DNA of 64,000 bases. Origin: an uncultured bacterium (lineage in GTDB: Bacteria; Planctomycetota; Phycisphaerae; Phycisphaerales; SM1A02). Location: contig CAITDI010000022.1 in assembly GCA_903891095.1 (NCBI GenBank), positions 35,142 to 99,141 of the forward strand, written 5' to 3'. Under the pieces are notes generated by a model. That model was given only the letters and a program-made list of their open reading frames with translations. It was not told the origin of the DNA and searched no databases. Both the position numbers and the translations under genes were made by a program. The stretch's first letter is position 1; each line of letters starts with the position of its first letter. This document shows, piece after piece, positions 33,719 through 41,530 of the stretch.

Positions 33719-33746
33719 TGGTCGTGATTTCGTGGTCGTGATTTCG
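33719..33746. repeat. 14-bp direct tandem repeat
   Basis: TGGTCGTGATTTCG occurs twice in succession (33719-33732, 33733-33746) between the terminator and rplT. Confidence 0.95.
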
Positions 33747-33777
33747 TCGTGAAAGACCGCTCTCGCGGCCGTTCAAC

Positions 33778-34152
33778 TCACACGGCAGCCGGAACGGCGG
33801 TCGTGTTCTTCTTCGCGACCTCGACGAGCGAGTCGAAGGTCTTCGGATCCTCGATCGCGATCAGCGAGAGCATCTTGCGGTTGAGCAGGACGCCGGCGCG
33901 CTGGAGACCGTTGATGAAGAGCGAGTAGCGGGTGCCGCGCATACGGCACGCGGCCGTGATGCGGGTGATCCACAGAGCGCGGAAGTCGCGCTTGCGGGCG
34001 CGGCGGTCGCGCCATGCGTGGCGCTTCGCGCGCATCATGGCGACCTTCGCCTGCTGCTTGTGACGGGACTTCGTGCCGTAGAAGCCACGAGCTTCGCGGA
34101 GAAGCTTGCGGCGGGCCTGCGTGCGTGCTGCACCCTTGCGTGCGCGTGCCAT
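33778..34152 (-). CDS. rplT: 50S ribosomal protein L20
   Basis: A 124-residue basic protein (MARARKGAARTQARRKLLREARGFYGTKSRHKQQAKVAMMRAKRHAWRDRR...) that follows the L20 pattern throughout. L20 binds 23S rRNA early in assembly and can repress its own operon. It follows rpmI on the same strand (91 bp), the normal order, although infC is not upstream. Family length about 118. Confidence 0.98.
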   Translation of the reverse strand: MARARKGAARTQARRKLLREARGFYGTKSRHKQQAKVAMMRAKRHAWRDRRARKRDFRALWITRITAACRMRGTRYSLFINGLQRAGVLLNRKMLSLIAIEDPKTFDSLVEVAKKNTTAVPAAV

Positions 34153-34243
34153 GATTCAACCTCGTATCAATCTCAACGACCGGCGGAGGAACGGGACTTC
34201 CCGAACGCTTCGGACCCGACGGTCTGGTGTGAAGGAACTTGAC

Positions 34244-34501
34244 TTACGCCTTGACGGCGACTTCGCGGGCAGCTTCGCGCATTTCGCCCTTCTCCTGCGA
34301 GAGGAGAGGACGGAACAGCAGCTTGCTGAGGGCGCGGATCTCGCCGGAACGCGCGTAGCGCTTCTTGCGATAGCTCTGGATCGCGGTTCCGGTCTTGTTG
34401 CTCTTGAGGTGGCGGCTATGCGGGCGACCGAAGCGGACCTTGCCGTTCTTCGTGACCTTGATGCGCTTCGCCAGACCCTTGTGACTCTTGTTCTTCGGCA
34501 T
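34244..34501 (-). CDS. rpmI: 50S ribosomal protein L35, C-terminally extended
   Basis: An 85-residue protein beginning MPKNKSHKGLAKRIKVTKNGKVRFGRPHSRHL, the L35 consensus. The usual length is about 65; here about 18 residues (LLSQEKGEMREAAREVAVKA) follow the conserved end. The start ATG at 34501 is inside a longer open frame whose upstream residues are unrelated. In most bacteria infC precedes this gene, but here a signalling gene in the same orientation does (164 bp away). Confidence 0.95.
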   Translation of the reverse strand: MPKNKSHKGLAKRIKVTKNGKVRFGRPHSRHLKSNKTGTAIQSYRKKRYARSGEIRALSKLLFRPLLSQEKGEMREAAREVAVKA

Positions 34502-34665
34502 GGTTAACTTCCGTTCGGGGGAATCGGGGAACATAGCAGAACCCCTGAGGACTTCAACCCGACGGAATGCAGGTGCTTGCCGAGTACTTGCCGAGTGCAT
34601 GCCCGGCGCATCGTTCGAGTGGCTGTTATCGGAGGCGGCGCGGCGCGCTCGCTCGGTCCCGAGCG

Positions 34666-35667
34666 TCACTGCGTCAGGAACACGTCCAGCGCAGACCACT
34701 CGCCCGGCGTGTGCGAGTCGTTGAACTCGACTTCGAGGCCGGCGCGGTCGGCGGGCACCCAGATGTCGTCGGTTCGCATCGGGCCGCCCTGGGGCGGGCG
34801 GATTTCCAGCACGGGAGTCAGGATGAACCGCACCGCACCGTCGCGGAACAGCACGTTCTGGCCGTCCGAATCGTGGTCGAGGCTGTTCATCGTGAGCGTT
34901 TCCGCCACGCGTCCGCCGCGGGTGAGGAAGACCACGGGGTTTCGGTCGGCGACGATCGGCAGTCCGGAGGCGGTCAGCCACGCGGGGTTCATGCGCTCGT
35001 GCGGGACCATCGACGCGTAGCCGTCGTGGGAGGCGTCGTTGGCGCAGTGCATGCAGGCCGGGTCGCAGTACCCGTGCTTGTGCAGAAGGGCGAGATGCTG
35101 GCGGTTGTCGTACTTCTTCCACGACTTGAGGCCGGAGAAGTCTGGCGCGAAGCCTGCGGCGATCGGCCGCGAGGAGAAGTCCTTCGTGTAGAGCTCGAGG
35201 CCCGACGCGAGGGCGCGCAGGTTGTTCGCGCAGAGGTCGATGCCGCGGCGGTGCTGCAGGTTGCTGAGCAGCGGCATGCCGATCGAGAGCAGCAGCAGCG
35301 CCACGCAGGCGAGCGCGACGAAGTCGGCCCAGCGGCCGCGACCGAGCGTGGGCACGCCGCGCGAGCCGATCTTGAGGCGTTCCTCGCGTTCGTCTTCCTC
35401 GCGCGCGATGCGGGCCATGGTCGCGTCGACAAGCGACGCATCGGGCGCTTGGACGGGGTACGCCTCGGTGCGCACGAAGAGCGCGTGCGCGGCGGCGAGG
35501 CGCTTGGCCTCGCTCGGATTCGCACGCACCGCGGCGTCGAGGTCGAAGCCGTGTTCGATCAGCAGGTCCACCGCGCGTTCATCCGCCGCCGAGAGATTCG
35601 GGTAGAGGCCGCCGCCCGTCGCGTCGCTGCCGTCTTGCTCGTGATCTCCTGGATTCTTCGGCATCAT
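34666..35667 (-). CDS. Membrane partner of an ECF sigma, pseudopilin-like
   Basis: A 333-residue protein whose ATG overlaps the stop of the sigma gene (35664-35667). Residues about 1-110 are cytoplasmic and helical, with an acidic stretch (AREEDEREERLKIG). One hydrophobic helix follows (FVALACVALLLLSIGMPLLSNL, about 114-135). The outer part contains LCANNLRALASGLELYTKDF, then a Cys/His cluster (YCDPACMHCAND), and near the end FRDGAVRFI. The CxNNLR...Y and DGxVRF patterns recall the DUF1559/pseudopilin group of Planctomycetes. From its position it could be the membrane anti-sigma factor. Confidence 0.7.
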   Translation of the reverse strand: MMPKNPGDHEQDGSDATGGGLYPNLSAADERAVDLLIEHGFDLDAAVRANPSEAKRLAAAHALFVRTEAYPVQAPDASLVDATMARIAREEDEREERLKIGSRGVPTLGRGRWADFVALACVALLLLSIGMPLLSNLQHRRGIDLCANNLRALASGLELYTKDFSSRPIAAGFAPDFSGLKSWKKYDNRQHLALLHKHGYCDPACMHCANDASHDGYASMVPHERMNPAWLTASGLPIVADRNPVVFLTRGGRVAETLTMNSLDHDSDGQNVLFRDGAVRFILTPVLEIRPPQGGPMRTDDIWVPADRAGLEVEFNDSHTPGEWSALDVFLTQ

Positions 35668-36563
35668 GCGTCGGTATCCGTCGTGCTGGGTTGCTGGGGC
35701 GAGATTCCGCGGCGTGCGCAGACGAGCTTCCAGCTCGATGCGAACGATGCGACGGCTGCATGCAGTCGGCTCTTGACGGTCCCGAGCGGGATCGAAAGGC
35801 TGTCGGAGATCTGCGCGTAGCTCATCTTCTGGAAGTAGGAAAGCAGCAGGATCTCGCGGAAATGGCCAGGCATCTCATCGATGACCTGCTTGACGATCGC
35901 AGCTTCGTCGCCGGCCTCGAGCGAGGCGTCGGGGCGGTCGTCGCTGCCCGAGACGAGATCGATCAGCGAGGCGTCGCCCGACGGACCGACCGGCGCATCG
36001 AGGCTGACGGCGGCGCGGCGCTTCTGACGGCGGAGGAAGTCGCGGCCCTTGTTTGCGGCGATCGTGTAGAGCCACGGCTTGAACCGACGCTCGGAATCAA
36101 AGGCGTCCGCCGACAGGTGAACCTGCAGGAAGGCTTCCTGGAACACATCGTCCGCGCCTGCGCGCGTGCCGACGAGTCGCGTGAGGAACCCGTGCAGCTC
36201 GCTGGAGTAACGCTCGACGAGCACGCGAAGCGCCGCCGTGTCGCCGCTTCGATGCGCGACGATGAGCTCTTCGTCGGAACGTTCGCGGAGTGACAACTGG
36301 TTGGAGGTGGCGTGCAAGGATCGGCGGGCGCGAATGCGCGCGGGGAAGATAGCCGAGTCCGCGAAGCTTGCGCGCGCGACGGAGGTGAGCGCGCGGTTTA
36401 CGGTGGCGCCGATACTGGCGAGATTGGTGTTGATGAGCCGGGCGGGGGGTGCGATCCGACGGATCGTCTCTGCCAACGCGTCCGCCGCACTCGCCGCAGC
36501 CCGCATGGTCCGGTCGACCGGACAGGGGTTGAGGTGTGCGACAATCGCTGCGCTTCGCGGCAT
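35664..36563 (-). CDS. ECF-type sigma factor (sigma 2)
   Basis: The open frame is 299 residues. The sigma factor itself begins at about residue 90 (LRERSDEELIVAHRSGDTAALRVLVERYSSELHGFLTRLVGTRAGADDVFQEAFLQVHL), with sigma2 motif DDVFQEAFLQV. Sigma4 is at about 230-290 (EILLLSYFQKMSYAQISDSLSIPLGTVKSRLHAA). This is the RpoE-like ECF group. The first about 85 residues look non-conserved, and the upstream frames lack a clear ribosome site, so a TTG start near 36317 or 36296, or an ATG at 36506, is possible. Its stop overlaps the membrane-partner start. Confidence 0.88.
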   Translation of the reverse strand: MPRSAAIVAHLNPCPVDRTMRAAASAADALAETIRRIAPPARLINTNLASIGATVNRALTSVARASFADSAIFPARIRARRSLHATSNQLSLRERSDEELIVAHRSGDTAALRVLVERYSSELHGFLTRLVGTRAGADDVFQEAFLQVHLSADAFDSERRFKPWLYTIAANKGRDFLRRQKRRAAVSLDAPVGPSGDASLIDLVSGSDDRPDASLEAGDEAAIVKQVIDEMPGHFREILLLSYFQKMSYAQISDSLSIPLGTVKSRLHAAVASFASSWKLVCARRGISPQQPSTTDTDA

Positions 36564-36752
36564 AGTCGGGCGGCTACGTCGGATGATGCATCCGTGGTTC
36601 GGACGGGATTGCGAATTTCCCTAGAATCCCTGACTTCGGCCACGCGCAGTCGGCCCCAGGCATCGTGCCGGGCGTCAGCGGCGGGGTGGCTGCGCTTGGA
36701 CTGCCAGGCTGTGTCCAAGGGTTTCCGAAGGTTTTTCCCGAAGGTTTGTTCC
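36564..36752. other. Intergenic region upstream of sigma 2 and hpnH
   Basis: This 189-bp divergent spacer contains no gene and no clear promoter by eye. Confidence 0.4.
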
Positions 36753-37937
36753 ATGGGTGTGCCCCTCAGCCAGATGTGGACGGTCGCGAGCTACGTGCTC
36801 ACGCAGAAGCTTCGCGGACGCAAGCGCTACCCGCTGGTCCTGATGCTCGAGCCGCTGTTCCGCTGCAATCTGGCCTGCGCCGGCTGCGGAAAGATCCAGT
36901 ACCCCGCGCATGTGCTCAAGCGGCAGCTCACGGCGCAGCAGTGCTTCGACGCGGCCGAGGAATGCGGCGCCCCGATGGTGTCGATCCCCGGCGGCGAGCC
37001 GCTGCTGCACCCCGAGATCAAGGAGATCGTCGAGGGTCTGGTCGCCCGCAAGAAGTACATCTATCTCTGCACCAACGCGCTGCTTCTCAAGGAGAAGCTC
37101 GAGGCGGGGCTGTTCAAGCCGTCGAAGTACCTCACGTTCAGCGTGCACATGGATGGGCTCGAGGAGAACCATGACTTCGCGGTCTGTCGCGAGGGCACGT
37201 TCCAGAAGGCGGTCGAGGGCATCCGGCTGGCCGTGAAGATGGGTTTCCGAGTGACAACGAACACGACGCTGTTCGAGGGCGCGGATCCGAACGCGGTGCG
37301 TGCGTTCTTTGACGAGATGATGGCGCTCGGCGTCGAGGGCATGATGCTTTCGCCGGGCTACGCGTACGACAAGGCGCCGGACCAGACGGGTTTCTTGCAG
37401 CGACGCGAGACGAACACGCTGTTCGAGATGATCCTTTCGAACCGACGGGTGAAGGCGGACGGAGGCAAGCGCCGCTGGGTGTTCAACCAGTCGCCGCTGT
37501 TCCTCGAGTTTCTGATGGGCAAGCGGGAGTACGAGTGCACTCCGTGGGGCATGCCGTGCTTCAACATCTTCGGATGGCAGAAGCCTTGCTACCTGCTGCA
37601 GGAGGGCTACGCGGACACGTTCGCGGAGCTGATGAACGACACCGCGTGGGACAACTACGGGCACGCGAGCGGAAATCCGAAGTGCGCGAACTGCATGGTG
37701 CACTCGGGCTACGAGGCGAGCGCGGTGAACCATACTTTCTCGAGCTTTGGCGGGATGTTTGCCACGGTGAAGGCGATGGTGTTCAACTCGTACGCGAACC
37801 CTGGGGCGAAGGCTCGGTTGGCCGATGAGGCGAAGAAGCCGCATGGGCCGGCGCGGCATCTGGTGCAGCTGGGGTTGGCGGAGGATGTCGAGGGCGTGGA
37901 TGGGCGGCGGAGCTACCGCCTCAAGCAACCCGCGTGA
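36753..37937 (+). CDS. hpnH: Adenosyl-hopene transferase HpnH (radical SAM)
   Basis: A 394-residue protein from the ATG at 36753: radical-SAM cluster motif C-x3-C-x2-C at C38/C42/C45 (FRCNLACAGCGKI), then GGEPLLHPEI. The C-terminal SPASM-like cysteines lie in WGMPCFNIFGWQKPCYLL and NPKCANCMVHSGYEAS. The sequence follows HpnH closely. HpnH joins the adenosyl group of SAM to diploptene to make adenosylhopane, a step to bacteriohopanepolyols in the membrane, consistent with Planctomycetes that make hopanoids. No other hpn gene is in view. The open frame starts at 36312, but those residues are unrelated. Confidence 0.95.
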   Translation: MGVPLSQMWTVASYVLTQKLRGRKRYPLVLMLEPLFRCNLACAGCGKIQYPAHVLKRQLTAQQCFDAAEECGAPMVSIPGGEPLLHPEIKEIVEGLVARKKYIYLCTNALLLKEKLEAGLFKPSKYLTFSVHMDGLEENHDFAVCREGTFQKAVEGIRLAVKMGFRVTTNTTLFEGADPNAVRAFFDEMMALGVEGMMLSPGYAYDKAPDQTGFLQRRETNTLFEMILSNRRVKADGGKRRWVFNQSPLFLEFLMGKREYECTPWGMPCFNIFGWQKPCYLLQEGYADTFAELMNDTAWDNYGHASGNPKCANCMVHSGYEASAVNHTFSSFGGMFATVKAMVFNSYANPGAKARLADEAKKPHGPARHLVQLGLAEDVEGVDGRRSYRLKQPA

Positions 37938-37946
37938 CCGCCTGGG

Positions 37947-38117
37947 AAACGGTGCCTGGCACGTGCCATGAGGTGCGCGGCACCTCACGGCACGTGCCAG
38001 GCACCCTGGCTCATCCGCAGGATCGGCACGGCCGACAGCGTTGGGAGCGCGGAGACGCGGAGGCCGGCACGTGTCAACGGGTGCCCGGCACCTCATGGCA
38101 CGTGCCAGGCACCGTTT
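37947..38117. repeat. REP-like palindrome cluster
   Basis: 37951-37976 and 37980-38005 form a 26-bp inverted repeat with one mismatch and a 3-bp loop (outer part GGTGCCTGGCACGTGCC). The 30 bases at 37947-37976 also reappear exactly, inverted, at 38088-38117. Between them is a further related segment CGGCACGTGTCAACGGGTGCCC. The only reasonable reading is a repetitive extragenic palindrome or a relic of one that moves with a tyrosine transposase; no transposase is beside it. Confidence 0.9.
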
Positions 38118-38189
38118 CTGGGGGGGCGACGGATGTGCACAACTTGTCGCAGTCCGCCCGCCGCCCGCGAAATCCCCGACACTCGCGGA

Positions 38190-39428
38190 ATGCCTTTCCG
38201 CTCCGGTGCCATCACCTACCGCCGCTTCAATGTGACCGGCGACGCTCCCGACCTGCTCGACGCCAAGTTCTTCGAGGCGCTGCGCGAACACGCGCTCGGC
38301 GAGCTCGAGCCGATCAAGCCCGGTGAGATGCACGTGGGCTGGACCGCGGGCCGCCATCTCTTCGACCGATCGTTCGACTACGAGCGCGTCGGCTTCGGCA
38401 GCGGCGTGATGCTCGGGTTCCGCGCGGACACCGTGCGCATCCCGCCCGAGATCAAGAAGGCCTACGTCGCGATGGCCGAGGACGCGCGCCTGCAGGTGTC
38501 GAAGGACGGCGGCGGCGCGTTCCTTCCGCGCACCGCGAAGAAGGAAGCGCGCGAAGACGCGCTCCGCCGCATCGACGACGAGATCAGCGAAGGCCGCTAT
38601 CGCCGCCCGAAGCACACGCCGATCTGGTGGGACTTCTCGAAGTCCACGATGTACGCCTCGGTCTCGAACGACATCGAGGTGCAGGCGATGCGTCGCCTGA
38701 TGCTCGACTCGCTCGGCATCACCATCGCGCCGCGCAGCGCCGGCACGCTCGCGCTCGACATCATCGCCGCGAAGGGCCGCACCAACGACTACGGCGATCT
38801 CCGCGCGCAGCCGCTCTCGAGCGCGCCGCCGGAGATCGAGCTCGCGCGCGAGGACGGCACCCGCGCGTCGGCCGATCGCCCGGAGCTTCCGTGGACCGCG
38901 ACCGAACCGCAGGATTTCCTCGGCAATCTCTTCCTCTTCTGGCTGTGGTGGCATTGCGACACGCAGGAGGGCCTCGTCGAGACCGCCGATGGCGATGTCT
39001 CGATCGTGATCGACAAGACGCTCGACCTCGAGTGCGCGTGGGGGCTCTCGGGCCGCACGGGCATGCGCGGCGATGCACCGACGCGCCGCGCGGAGACCGC
39101 GCGCGCCGTCCAGCTCGGCAAGTGGCCGCGCAAGATCGGGCTGACCGTGTCGCAGTTCGGGCGCGTGTGGGAATGCACGCTGCAGGGCGACCGCTTCGAG
39201 GTCTCGGGCCTCAAGCTCCCCAAGCCCGAGGACAAGCCGCAGTCGATCCGTGCCGCGATCGAGGAGCGCCTCGACAGCTTCGCGACGTTCGATGCCGCGC
39301 TGATGAGCATGTACCGCACGTTCGTCGAGCTGCGCTGCTCGCCCGCGTGGGATTCGTGCCGCGCGGACATGCGCAACTGGGTGAGCGAACTCGGCGCGAC
39401 GCGCAAGATGGTCGCGGTCGGCGCCTGA
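38190..39428 (+). CDS. RdgC-like protein
   Basis: A 412-residue protein from the ATG at 38190 (MPFRSGAITYRRFNVTGDAP). The segments DARLQVSKDGGGAFLPRTAKKEAREDALRRIDDEISEGRYRRPKHTPIWWDFSKSTMYASVSNDI and the following RLMLDSLGITIAPRSAGTLA fit the layout of RdgC (recombination-associated ring protein that coats DNA and inhibits RecA). Family length about 305, so it is longer. The overall fold is convincing but conserved residues were not checked individually. Gene neighbours give no pathway. Confidence 0.55.
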   Translation: MPFRSGAITYRRFNVTGDAPDLLDAKFFEALREHALGELEPIKPGEMHVGWTAGRHLFDRSFDYERVGFGSGVMLGFRADTVRIPPEIKKAYVAMAEDARLQVSKDGGGAFLPRTAKKEAREDALRRIDDEISEGRYRRPKHTPIWWDFSKSTMYASVSNDIEVQAMRRLMLDSLGITIAPRSAGTLALDIIAAKGRTNDYGDLRAQPLSSAPPEIELAREDGTRASADRPELPWTATEPQDFLGNLFLFWLWWHCDTQEGLVETADGDVSIVIDKTLDLECAWGLSGRTGMRGDAPTRRAETARAVQLGKWPRKIGLTVSQFGRVWECTLQGDRFEVSGLKLPKPEDKPQSIRAAIEERLDSFATFDAALMSMYRTFVELRCSPAWDSCRADMRNWVSELGATRKMVAVGA

Positions 39429-39448
39429 CGCGCATCGCGCGCCGTCGG

Positions 39449-40072
39449 TCACGCGCGGCGCACTGCGTCGATGAACGCGCGGATGCGCGCGTGATCCTTG
39501 ACGCCGCGCGCGCTCTCGACGCCGCTGGAGACGTCGACGCCGCCTGGGCGCGCCGCGCGGATCGCCAAAGCGACGTTCGACGGATCGAGCCCGCCTGCGA
39601 GCATGCAGCGCGCGCGCGTCGCGTCGTCGAGCGCGGCGAACTCGCGCGGGTCCCAGCGCTCGCCGCTTCCGGCCTCTGGGCCGTCGACCACGAGGCGCGA
39701 GACGCAGCCCGCCGCGAGCCACGACGCGGTCGCCGCGCGCGAGAAATGCAGGCCTTTCCAGAGTTCCCACGCGCCGCCGCCGCTGCTGATGCGCGCGAGG
39801 TCGCCTGGCTCCTCCGACCCGTGGAACTGCACGATCGGAAACGCATCCAGCGCGGCCTTCGTCGCGGCATCGAGCGGCAGCCGCACGACCGCAACGGGCA
39901 TCGCGCCCGCATCCGCGATGTCGACCGCGAGCGCCGTCGCTTCGGCAGGCGGCACGAAGCGCGGGCTCGACGCGACGAGCACCACGCCGATGAAATCCGC
40001 GCCCGCATCCGCAGCGACGTCCACCGTCGCGCGGTCGCGCACGCCGCAGATCTTGATCTTGACGCTGCTCAC
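39449..40072 (-). CDS. trpF: Phosphoribosylanthranilate isomerase
   Basis: A 207-residue TIM barrel starting at GTG 40072: KICGVRDRATVDVAADAGADFIGVV (catalytic Cys in KICG), VQFHGSE, then LAGGLDPSNV and DVSSGVESARGVKD. It catalyses the third dedicated step from anthranilate to tryptophan in the cytoplasm. GTG overlaps the stop of the upstream rhomboid gene (40069-40072), so the two are probably translationally coupled. No other trp gene is close, meaning the pathway is dispersed. A cgGAGcac ribosome-like site precedes the GTG. Confidence 0.95.
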   Translation of the reverse strand: MSSVKIKICGVRDRATVDVAADAGADFIGVVLVASSPRFVPPAEATALAVDIADAGAMPVAVVRLPLDAATKAALDAFPIVQFHGSEEPGDLARISSGGGAWELWKGLHFSRAATASWLAAGCVSRLVVDGPEAGSGERWDPREFAALDDATRARCMLAGGLDPSNVALAIRAARPGGVDVSSGVESARGVKDHARIRAFIDAVRRA

Positions 40073-41253
40073 GCGCGTGCTCCGCGCGTAGAGGCCTCGC
40101 ACTCGTCCCGCAGCGACTTGACCAGCTGCGCGCGCGCGTCGTCGAGGTCGCGGCCGTCGAACGCCGCGAGCGTCGTCATCGCGCCGCGCGCATCGCCGAG
40201 CCTGCGCACCTGGATCGCCGCGAGCAGCAGCCGCACGTCGTCCGCCGCGGGATGCGTGCGGAATCGCTCGACGAAACGCCCGTACGCCGCGGCCGCCTGC
40301 GCGTGCCGACCGGTGCGCGCGAACTCGTTCGCGACATCGAGCTGGATCTCCGCGGGCAGCGTGGCGCTCGGCAGTTGCGCGAGGAGCTCGGCATAGAGCT
40401 GCGCCGCAAGCGTGTAGTCGCGCTCGCGATGGGCTGCGGCGATCGTCGTGCGCAGCGTGCGCTGCGCAGGGGTCTCGACGGCGGCGGCGGTCGCCGCGAC
40501 GCGCGCGCCGACCATCGACGCAGCCGAGCGGAGTTCGCGCCGCCGACGCCACTGCTTGAAGAGATAGAGCGCATCGAAATCGTTGCGCTTGAGGATCCCC
40601 GTCGCAAGCAGCAGCACGCCGATCGCGAAGCCCGACCCGAGGCCGCCGAGGTGGGCGAGCGTCGCGATGCCCGAACCTCCGTGTCCGCTGCGGTCGACGA
40701 TCGTCCGCGCGATATCGAGCGCGACCGCGAAGCCGACCATCCACTGCACCGAAGTCTGCGCCCGCACGAACTGCGGGATGGCGATGCCGCGGATGTTCGC
40801 GCGGGGGTGCAGCGCGAAGACGGCGCCCATGAGCGCGGAGATCGCGCCGCTGGCGCCCACGCACGGAACCATGTCATGCGCCGGGTCGATCAGATGGCCG
40901 ATCCCGACCTGAGCCGCACCCGCGAGGGCGCCACCCAGCAGGTAGAACGCCAGGAACCCGAGGTGCCCAAGCCGACTCTCGAGCACGATCCCGAACGCCG
41001 CCAGGAAGAACATGTTCCCGATCAGGTGAAACCACCCGCCGTGCAGGAACTGGTGGGTGAACAGCTGCCACCACTCGAATCCGACGTAGGCGACCCCGTA
41101 CTTGTCGACAAACTTCCAGCGCGCCTCGCCGTCCCCCTGCAGGGAGATGACGAACACCGCCACGCAGGCGGCCACGATCAGCGGGACGAAGAACGGCCGG
41201 CGCCCATCGTCGCGGTCGGTGCCGGTTGGGATCAGGAACATGGGTCGCATCAT
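40069..41253 (-). CDS. Rhomboid intramembrane serine protease
   Basis: A 394-residue protein from an ATG at 41253 (alternatives 41250, 41241). Residues about 20-220 contain six hydrophobic segments with HGGWFHLIGNMFFL (rhomboid HxxxN-type motif near residue 76-80), GASGAISALMG (catalytic Ser135) and TLAHLGGLGSGF (catalytic His201). The about 170 C-terminal residues are cytoplasmic, helical and TPR-like (for example AHRERDYTLAAQLYAELL). The combination of rhomboid protease and a TPR-like tail is common in Planctomycetes. The substrate is unknown. It is cotranslated with trpF. Confidence 0.9.
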   Translation of the reverse strand: MMRPMFLIPTGTDRDDGRRPFFVPLIVAACVAVFVISLQGDGEARWKFVDKYGVAYVGFEWWQLFTHQFLHGGWFHLIGNMFFLAAFGIVLESRLGHLGFLAFYLLGGALAGAAQVGIGHLIDPAHDMVPCVGASGAISALMGAVFALHPRANIRGIAIPQFVRAQTSVQWMVGFAVALDIARTIVDRSGHGGSGIATLAHLGGLGSGFAIGVLLLATGILKRNDFDALYLFKQWRRRRELRSAASMVGARVAATAAAVETPAQRTLRTTIAAAHRERDYTLAAQLYAELLAQLPSATLPAEIQLDVANEFARTGRHAQAAAAYGRFVERFRTHPAADDVRLLLAAIQVRRLGDARGAMTTLAAFDGRDLDDARAQLVKSLRDECEASTRGARA

Positions 41254-41530
41254 AGAGGGGGGGCGGATGCGCTCGGGGCGCGTTCGAGGAGCGCTCGTCC
41301 CGTGTCCGCTCAAGGCGCGACCGACCGCCCGCCGCGGACCTAGAACCGCCTCGGAAATCAACCTCTCCCGCGGTCGTGACCGTTCCAATCGCAGCGACGT
41401 TTCGCTAGCATCTCTGTTCTTCGAACCCATTCGCCGTTTTGCGGCGAAGCGGGGCGGAGGGTTTGAGAAAGATCCTTCTGTTGACCGTGTCGCGCGGGCG
41501 TTCCCACGTGCGGCGGTCAGGAGAAACACC
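41254..41530. other. Divergent region between rhomboid and citrate synthase genes
   Basis: A 277-bp intergenic segment. No gene. The in-frame open stretch upstream of citrate synthase (41102-41530) overlaps the rhomboid gene and is not coding. Confidence 0.4.

Noticed and set aside
36675..39770. A 1031-codon minus-strand frame over hpnH and the RdgC-like gene
   Set aside because: Antisense to two well-supported genes and to the REP palindromes.
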